Source: DAOMOP01 sp035444405 (lineage in GTDB: Bacteria > Pseudomonadota > Gammaproteobacteria > Burkholderiales > Rhodocyclaceae). Taken from it: a DNA stretch of 21,121 nucleotides. Location: contig DAOMOP010000048.1 of the NCBI GenBank assembly GCA_035444405.1, positions 1-21,121 on the forward strand, given 5' to 3'. The position numbers were made by a program, and so were the translations under genes. The notes below the pieces were generated by a model that did no database searches, was not told where the DNA came from, and was given only the letters and a program-made list of their open reading frames with translations. Shown one piece after another: positions 16,159-21,121 of the stretch; within the stretch, counting starts at the first letter, position 1; every line of letters begins with the position of its first letter.

Positions 16159-17472
16159 ATGGCTGACAAGCGTGTCGAGCGCGGCTTGCGCGAACTCTAT
16201 GACGAGGATCCCGAACGGGCAGACTGGCTCTTGTTCGGGCGGGTTCCCGAAGCCGACCGGCGCGGCTTCCTGAAGGGAGCAGGACTCGCTGCGATGGTCG
16301 CTGCGGTCGGTGCGGCGATCCCGTTCGCGCGCAACATGCCGTCCGGGCTGATTCCGGCGGCACTCGCGGACACCCATGGCGGCTTCACGCTGTACGGCAA
16401 GGAAGGACTGATCGTGCGCAACGACCGCCCGGTCAATCTCGAAACCCCGCCACACCTGCTCGACCCCGATGTCACCCCGATCGCGAACTTCTTCGTACGC
16501 AACAATGGTGGCGTGCCGGACGCAGCGGCCGATCCGGACGCGTGGACGATCACGATCGACGGCGAAGTCGACAACCCGCTCGAGCTCACGCTCGCGCAGC
16601 TCAAGGCCGATTTCGAGCAGGTCACGATGCAGTCGCAGCTCGAGTGTGCCGGCAATGGCCGCGCCGGCTTCAACCCGTCGCCGCGCGGCAACCAGTGGGT
16701 GATCGGCGCGGTCGGCAATGGCGAGTGGACCGGCTGTCGCCTGGGCGACGTGCTCGAACGCGCCGGGCTCAAGTCGAGCGCGGTCTACACCGGCCATTAC
16801 GGCGCCGACCCGCACCTGTCCGGCGAGGCCGGGCGGCCGGCGATCAGCCGCGGCGTGCCGATCGCGAAGGCGACCGATCCGCACACACTGATCGTGTGGG
16901 GCATGAACGGCGAGCCCTTGCCGCTCATCCACGGCGGGCCGGTACGCCTGCTCGCGCCGGGCTGGCCGGGCTCGTGCTCGCAGAAATGGCTCGTGCGCGT
17001 CTGGGTGCGCGACCGCGAGCACGACGGCCCGGGCATGACCGGCATGTCGTACCGCGTGCCGCGCCATCCGGTCGCGCCGGGCGCCGAGGTGCCGGCCGAG
17101 GACATGGTCGTGATGCAGTCGCTGCCGGTCAAGTCGGTGATCACGGCGCCCCAGACCAACGTGCAGGTCGCGGCCGGTCGGCCGTTCGAGGTGCGCGGCC
17201 ATGCGTGGGCCGGAGATTGGGCGGTGCGCGCGATGCATGTGTCGATCGACTTCGGTGCGACCTGGCAGGAGGCCGAGCTTGCCGAGCCGGTCAATCGCTA
17301 CGCGTGGCAGCGCTGGCGGGCGCAGATCGAGTTGCCGACGGTGGGCTACTACGAGATCTGGGCGCGCGCCACCGACGACGCCGGCGTGATGCAGCCGCAG
17401 GTCGTGCCGGGCTGGAACCCGCGCGGCTACGGCAACAATGCGATGCACCGCATCGCCGTGACGGCGGCATGA
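16159..17472 (+). CDS. sorA: Sulfite dehydrogenase molybdopterin subunit SorA
   Basis: The 437-residue protein belongs to the sulfite oxidase family. The Moco-binding cysteine is Cys163 in QLECAGNGR, followed by the HGGPVRLLAPGWPG segment (about 255-268) and a C-terminal Ig-like dimerisation domain (about 320-437, with VSIDFGATWQEAEL). Export is by Tat: DRRGFLKG at 33-40 and a hydrophobic stretch to about 55. The twin arginines come late, after a charged 32-residue N-terminal extension, yet the strong SD supports the start at 16159. With the overlapping cytochrome gene it forms a SorAB-type enzyme that oxidises sulfite to sulfate in the periplasm and passes electrons to cytochrome c. Related family members with other substrates cannot be fully excluded. 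Confidence 0.82.
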   Translation: MADKRVERGLRELYDEDPERADWLLFGRVPEADRRGFLKGAGLAAMVAAVGAAIPFARNMPSGLIPAALADTHGGFTLYGKEGLIVRNDRPVNLETPPHLLDPDVTPIANFFVRNNGGVPDAAADPDAWTITIDGEVDNPLELTLAQLKADFEQVTMQSQLECAGNGRAGFNPSPRGNQWVIGAVGNGEWTGCRLGDVLERAGLKSSAVYTGHYGADPHLSGEAGRPAISRGVPIAKATDPHTLIVWGMNGEPLPLIHGGPVRLLAPGWPGSCSQKWLVRVWVRDREHDGPGMTGMSYRVPRHPVAPGAEVPAEDMVVMQSLPVKSVITAPQTNVQVAAGRPFEVRGHAWAGDWAVRAMHVSIDFGATWQEAELAEPVNRYAWQRWRAQIELPTVGYYEIWARATDDAGVMQPQVVPGWNPRGYGNNAMHRIAVTAA

Positions 17473-17762
17473 AGGCGGCCGTGCTGGCGGCGGCGCTGGC
17501 GCTGGCGGCAACCGGTGCCGGCGCGCAGCCGGACGACTACGGCGGTCTGCCGGAAGGCGAGGGACGGCTCGAGACCTACTCGAACTGCGTCGCCTGTCAT
17601 TCGACCATGATCATCCGCCAGCAGCGCCTGCCGCGCCGCACCTGGGACGAGGTGCTGACCTGGATGGTCGAGGAAAAGGGCATGTGGGAGATGGAGCCCG
17701 AGGTGCGCGCCAAAGTGCTCGACTACCTCGCCGAGCATTTCGGAGCGGACGTTCCGCGCTGA
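17469..17762 (+). CDS. sorB: Monohaem cytochrome c subunit SorB
   Basis: The 97-residue protein has a signal peptide (to about ATGAGA-QP) and one haem-c site, CVACH, with Cys40, Cys43 and His44. The axial Met is probably among those at 66-75 (WMVEEKGMWEM). It overlaps sorA as ATGA, so the two are translationally coupled and are expected to form one complex. SorB takes electrons from the SorA molybdenum centre and hands them to a soluble cytochrome c. The size fits the small SorB subunits known from chemolithotrophs. No own SD is needed given the overlap. Confidence 0.85.
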   Translation: MKAAVLAAALALAATGAGAQPDDYGGLPEGEGRLETYSNCVACHSTMIIRQQRLPRRTWDEVLTWMVEEKGMWEMEPEVRAKVLDYLAEHFGADVPR

Positions 17763-17773
17763 GGTGTCGCGGG

Positions 17774-17799
17774 TCGGCCGTGCGGATGGCCACGGCCGA
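17774..17799 (+). terminator. Stem-loop after sorB
   Basis: TCGGCCGTG (17774-17782) and CACGGCCGA (17791-17799) form a perfect 9-bp stem with an 8-base loop, starting 12 bases after the sorB stop. It lacks a T-run but is the strongest terminator-like structure in the window. Confidence 0.5.
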
Positions 17800-17838
17800 A
17801 CGCGCTCGGCCATCACCACGCGCAATTGGCGTCGCGCG

Positions 17839-17854
17839 TGCCGGGCGCCCGGCA
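17839..17854. repeat. 16-bp perfect palindrome
   Basis: TGCCGGGCGCCCGGCA is a perfect palindrome about 210 bp upstream of the RND adaptor start. It could be an operator or part of termination; GC-rich DNA also makes such runs by chance. Confidence 0.3.
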
Positions 17855-18065
17855 GCGTGTTGCTGGCTCGCTGTCCAGTCCGCATCTTTCCCGCTTTCCT
17901 TGACACCGGTGCACGGCGCCGTGTGACGGCGTCGACGCAACCTCCTTGTGCTGGTTGGGCATTGCACGGTGCTGGACGGCGCGCGGCGGAGCGTCGACAA
18001 TGCGCAGGTTGTGCGCGCCGCAGCATGGCGCTCGAACCCTGTCCAGGAATTATGACTTGATTCGG

Positions 18066-19058
18066 ATGAAGCTCTTCCTTTGCCTCGCCTTGTTGCTGCC
18101 CCCGCTTGCGGCGGCAGCCGACTGGACCACGCGGCCGTTGTCCGAGATCGTCGGCTACCCCGAATTCCGCGCCACCGCGCGCGTCGAGGTGCTGAACGAA
18201 TCGCGTATCGCGGCCGAGGTGTCCGGGCGTATCGAGGCCCTGCCGGCCCGCGTCGGCCAGGCCGTGCCGGCCGGCGAGGCGCTCGCGCGCATCGATGCGG
18301 CCGAGTACCGGATCGCCGTCGACCGCGCCGCCGCCCAGGTCAAGCTGATGGAGACGCGCGCACGGCTCGCGCGCGCGCAGTTCGAGCAGTCGCGCGCGCT
18401 GGCCGGTCGCGGCTTCATCAGCGACGACGGCCTGCGCATCCGTGAGACCGAACTGGAGGTGCTGCAAAGCGAGCTCGATGCCGCGCGCCTCGCGCTGGCG
18501 GCGGCACGCCTGTCGCTCGATCGCACCGTGATCCGCGCGCCGTTCGACGGCATCGTGCGCGAGCGGCTGGCGAGCGTCGGCGACCTCGCGGCGCCGGGCA
18601 CGGCCCTGCTGGTGTTCGCGTCGACGGCCGACGTCGAGATCCATGCGCGGGTGCCCGACGCGCAGGTCGGGGCGCTGCGCCAGGCCGAGGCGTGGCGCTT
18701 CTGGATCGGCGAGACGGCCCATCCGGTCACGCTCGAGCGCGTGCTGCCGCTCGTCGAGGCGGCCGGCCAGACGCGCACGGTGGTGTTTTCGAGCGTGTCG
18801 CAGCTCGCCCCGGGCAGCGCCGGTGAAGTACGCTGGCGTGCGCCGACACCGCATCTGCCGGCCGAATACGTCGTGCAGCGCGACGGGCGCAACGGCGTGT
18901 GGCTCGAGCGTGACGGCAAGGCCGAGTTCGTCGAGCTGCCGGCCGCCTCGGCCGGGCGCCCGGTCGCCGTCGACTGGCCGCTCGACACGCGCGTGATCGA
19001 CCAGGGGCGCTTCAGCCTCGGACTGCTGCCGGCGGCCGGGCAGGGGGCCGCGCAGTGA
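18066..19058 (+). CDS. RND efflux periplasmic adaptor (membrane fusion protein)
   Basis: The 330-residue protein has a signal peptide (MKLFLCLALLLPPLAAAA), a split biotinyl-lipoyl domain (about 42-75 and 150-185, including VSGRIEALPARVGQAVPAGE and TVIRAPFDGIVRERL), a short helical hairpin (about 85-145) and beta-barrel plus membrane-proximal domains after 185. These are hallmarks of HlyD/AcrA-type adaptors that link an inner-membrane RND pump to an outer-membrane channel. At 330 residues it is on the short side. There is no lipobox. The ATG at 18066 directly precedes the signal peptide; the SD is not visible. The stop overlaps the next gene as GTGA, so adaptor and pump were cotranslated. The pump is broken by the junction near 20235. 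Confidence 0.85.
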   Translation: MKLFLCLALLLPPLAAAADWTTRPLSEIVGYPEFRATARVEVLNESRIAAEVSGRIEALPARVGQAVPAGEALARIDAAEYRIAVDRAAAQVKLMETRARLARAQFEQSRALAGRGFISDDGLRIRETELEVLQSELDAARLALAAARLSLDRTVIRAPFDGIVRERLASVGDLAAPGTALLVFASTADVEIHARVPDAQVGALRQAEAWRFWIGETAHPVTLERVLPLVEAAGQTRTVVFSSVSQLAPGSAGEVRWRAPTPHLPAEYVVQRDGRNGVWLERDGKAEFVELPAASAGRPVAVDWPLDTRVIDQGRFSLGLLPAAGQGAAQ

Positions 19059-20755
19059 GCGGATGGTATGAGCGCCTGATCACGAATCATCCGCTCGCGA
19101 ACATCACCTTCCTGCTGGTGCTGGTCGGCGGCATCGTCACCTATCTGACGCTGCCGCGCGCGCAGGATCCCGAGATCAACTTCAACTGGGTGCACATCGT
19201 CACGGTGCTGCCCGGTGCGAGCGCCGAGGACGTCGAGCGCGAGCTGACCGCGCCGCTCGAGGACGCGATCGCACAGGTCAAGGACATCAAGTTCGTGTCC
19301 TCGTCCTCGCGCGAGGGGCTGTCGTCCATCCTGGTGCGTTTCGAGGAGCTGTCCGAGCGGACCTTCGACAAGCGCATCAACGACCTGCGCCGCGAGATCC
19401 AGAACAAGGCGGCCGCCGAGCTGCCGGTCGAGGCCGAGGATCCGGAGATCCTCGAGATCACGTCGTCGAACGGCTTCCCGACCGCCCACCTCGCCGTCTA
19501 TGGCAGCGGCGGCGAGGCCTTGCGCTGGTCGGCGGCGACGCTGAAGAAGGACATCGAGCAGCTCGTCGGGGTCGATCAGGTGCTCGCGCTCGGGCTCGAC
19601 GAGCCGGAACTGCACGTCGACTTCGACCCGGCACGCGTCGCCGCGGCGGGGCTGTCGCCGGTGCAGGTCGCCGACGGCGTCGCGGTGTGGTTTCGCAACG
19701 TGCTGGCCGGGCGCGTGACGGCACAGGAGACCGAGTGGCTGGTGCGGCTCGAGGGCAAGACCGCCGATCCGAACGTGCTCGCGCAGGCCGCGGTGATCAC
19801 GCCGAACGGCCGCGTCGCGCTCGCCGAGATCGCCGAGGTGGCGCGCCGCCACGAGCGCAGCAGCGAGCTGGTCAGCTACAAGGGTTTCCCGGCGGTGCTG
19901 ATGTCGATCACCAAGCAGGCCGACGCGAACACGCTCGAGCTGGTCGAGCGGCTGAAGCGCTTCGCCGACGAGCGCAATCCGCTGCTGCACGGCCAGGGCG
20001 TGCAGCTCGTCGTCGTCGACGACCAGACCCACGCGACGCGCAACGCGATCGCGGTGATGGAATCGAACGCGCTGATCGGCCTGATTGCGGTGCTGGTGAT
20101 GTGCTGGCTGTTCCTCGGCTCGCGGCTCGCGCTGCTGGTCGCGCTGGGCATTCCGTTTTCGCTCGCCGGCGCCTTCCTGTCGGTCGGCATGATCGGCTCG
20201 ACGCTGAACCTGACCGTGCTGCTCGGCATCGTCATGGGAACGCGCCCGCTGGTGCGACCTTATCTGCGTGCGCTCGTCATCATCGATACCGGCATTCCGG
20301 CACTGTCATGGATGCTGGTTGCAATTTTCTGGTTCAAGGATCCCGAGATCCGCATCTTCTTCATCCTGTCGGTCATCCTCATCCCGTTCTATGCGCTCAA
20401 CGTCTATGACGGCATTCGCGCGTTGCCGAAAGAGCTGATCGACATGTTCGAGAGTTTTCGGCCGAGCCGCTGGCACGTGATGCGCTTTCTGATCGGTCCA
20501 CACATCGTTCCCTACGTGTTTCTGACCACCAAATCGGTTATCGGCTACGCCATCCGCATGGTGATATTCGCCGAACTTGTGGCGTCAGCCGTCGGTATCG
20601 GCGCGCGGATGAACCTCGCCCAATCGACCTTCCATATCGATACGATCTTTGCCTGGACGCTGCTGCTGGTGATCTTCAACCTGACCTTGCAGGCGCTCGT
20701 CGCGGCTCTGGAAAACGTGGTGTTGCGCTATCGCCCGGAGACGGAGATCCGATGA
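19055..20755 (+). CDS. Chimeric ORF: N-terminal RND pump fused to C-terminal ABC permease
   Basis: The frame reads through 566 codons but joins two unrelated proteins. Residues 1 to about 394 are an RND permease: TM1 (about 15-32), the first porter region (PGASAEDVERELTAPLEDA), TM2 and TM3 with SRLALLVALGIPFSLAGAFL, cut just before the conserved proton-relay Asp pair. Normal pumps have over 1000 residues. From about 395 (GTRPLVRPYLRALVI) to the end it is the C-terminal part of a NitT/TauT-type ABC permease, with an EAA-like loop (ALPKELIDMFESFRPSRWHVMRFLIGP). About 80-100 N-terminal permease residues are missing. GC content drops sharply at the join. The GTG start overlaps the adaptor stop. 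Neither half should work as it stands. A read-level assembly error is as likely as a genuine recombination. Confidence 0.85.
   Translation: MSGWYERLITNHPLANITFLLVLVGGIVTYLTLPRAQDPEINFNWVHIVTVLPGASAEDVERELTAPLEDAIAQVKDIKFVSSSSREGLSSILVRFEELSERTFDKRINDLRREIQNKAAAELPVEAEDPEILEITSSNGFPTAHLAVYGSGGEALRWSAATLKKDIEQLVGVDQVLALGLDEPELHVDFDPARVAAAGLSPVQVADGVAVWFRNVLAGRVTAQETEWLVRLEGKTADPNVLAQAAVITPNGRVALAEIAEVARRHERSSELVSYKGFPAVLMSITKQADANTLELVERLKRFADERNPLLHGQGVQLVVVDDQTHATRNAIAVMESNALIGLIAVLVMCWLFLGSRLALLVALGIPFSLAGAFLSVGMIGSTLNLTVLLGIVMGTRPLVRPYLRALVIIDTGIPALSWMLVAIFWFKDPEIRIFFILSVILIPFYALNVYDGIRALPKELIDMFESFRPSRWHVMRFLIGPHIVPYVFLTTKSVIGYAIRMVIFAELVASAVGIGARMNLAQSTFHIDTIFAWTLLLVIFNLTLQALVAALENVVLRYRPETEIR
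20222..20240. other. Junction between RND and ABC sequence
   Basis: The left side encodes LTVLLGIVM, as in RND pumps, which normally continue with ALGM and a DD pair. The right side begins MGTRPLVRPYL as in ABC permeases. The shared codons for G-I-V-M make the exact breakpoint uncertain by about 15 bases and give a short microhomology. Confidence 0.8.
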
Positions 20756-21121
20756 GCGAAACGGCAGCGGTGATCGAGATCAAAAACGTGAGCAAGGCGT
20801 TTGGCGCGCTCACGGTGGCCCACGACCTCAATCTGGTGGTGCGCAAGGGCGAGATCGTGGCACTGCTCGGACGCACCGGTGCCGGCAAGAGCACGGTACT
20901 GAATATGATCATGGGCAACCTATCCTACGATTCCGGATCGATCCGCGTGGCCGGGTTCGATCCTTACGCGGAGTTCAAGAAGCTGCGCGGCAGGCTGTCG
21001 GTCAGCTTTCAGCAGGATCGCCTGCTGCCGTGGATGACGGCGGTCGAGAATGCCAGCCTCGGCTTGCGCATTCTTGGCAAGTCAAAGGCGGAGGCACTTG
21101 GCGTCGCCAGGACATGGCTGG
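20752..21121 (+). CDS. ABC transporter ATP-binding protein, NitT/TauT type (partial)
   Basis: The gene overlaps the permease stop as ATGA and runs off the right edge; about 123 residues are visible. Walker A is GRTGAGKST (residues 43-51), and the Q-loop region reads SFQQDRLLPWMTAVENASLG, the form typical of SsuB/TauB/NrtD-like ATPases that energise uptake of nitrate, sulfonates or similar small anions. The signature motif and Walker B lie beyond the window. It belongs with the permease half just upstream and shares its lower GC and mixed codon use, so it comes from the same foreign or misjoined segment. The substrate cannot be told. Confidence 0.88.
   Translation, partial: MSETAAVIEIKNVSKAFGALTVAHDLNLVVRKGEIVALLGRTGAGKSTVLNMIMGNLSYDSGSIRVAGFDPYAEFKKLRGRLSVSFQQDRLLPWMTAVENASLGLRILGKSKAEALGVARTWL

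Larger units (their letters stand above)
17763..18065. other. Intergenic region, sorB / RND adaptor
   Basis: These 303 bases hold the sorB stem-loop, a 16-base perfect palindrome at 17839-17854, and an exact TTGACA at 17900-17905 whose 17-base partner (GTGACG) is a poor -10 box. No regulator gene or other coding frame is seen, which is unusual for an RND efflux operon. Confidence 0.5.

Noticed and set aside
17900..17928. TTGACA upstream of the RND adaptor as a sigma-70 promoter
   Set aside because: The hexamer 17 bases downstream is GTGACG, too far from TATAAT, and the site is about 140 bases from the gene.
19055..20755. Novel fusion transporter family combining RND and ABC domains
   Set aside because: Both halves are truncated inside core domains, the RND proton-relay region is missing, and composition changes at the join, so a breakpoint or misassembly explains it better than a functional fusion.

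Overview
The window is a high-GC (about 70%) stretch of proteobacterial chromosome. The gene set fits a betaproteobacterium, perhaps of the Rhodocyclales/Burkholderiales type: a GlrK-QseG-GlrR two-component system, a PRC-barrel envelope protein, a DUF3391/HD-GYP protein, HiPIP and cupredoxin electron carriers, a SorAB sulfite dehydrogenase, and a cytochrome b561/YceI pair. The taxonomic placement is an inference from gene content, not a database match. No tRNA, rRNA, insertion sequence or CRISPR array was seen.

Layout. 1-163 (-) is the 5' end of a polysaccharide pyruvyl transferase-like gene. 164-727 is a long divergent intergenic region with a near-consensus sigma-54 promoter and two exact TGTC-N10-GACA dyads. 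It leads into an exported PRC-barrel protein (728-1291). 1403-1918 (-) is a retropepsin-like aspartic protease. 2260-5697 is the overlapping operon glrK-qseG-glrR. 5710-6333 (-) is a DUF502 membrane protein. 6645-7922 is an HD-GYP protein. 8074-8889 holds a cupredoxin and a HiPIP. 9129-13071 holds a membrane coiled-coil protein, telA, a degenerate pyrophosphatase-like protein and a methyltransferase. 13185-14630 is a cardiolipin synthase. 14639-15797 (-) is cytochrome b561 followed by yceI. 16159-17762 is sorA-sorB. 18066 to the end starts as an RND efflux operon and abruptly becomes an ABC transporter operon.

How the parts relate. GlrR is a sigma-54 activator, and TGTC-N10-GACA is the operator motif known for enterobacterial GlrR. 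The dyads and the -24/-12 promoter ahead of the PRC-barrel gene therefore suggest a local GlrKR-controlled envelope circuit, less than 2 kb from the operon that encodes its probable regulator. The redox genes (cupredoxin, HiPIP, SorAB, b561) form a set of periplasmic or membrane electron-transfer proteins.

The second standout is at about 20225-20240. The RND pump gene is cut at residue about 394 and fused in frame to the C-terminal part of a NitT/TauT-type ABC permease, followed by its ATPase gene. GC content falls at the same point from about 70-77% to about 50-55%. This is either a real rearrangement or an assembly chimera, and nothing downstream of it should be assigned to the same genome without read support.
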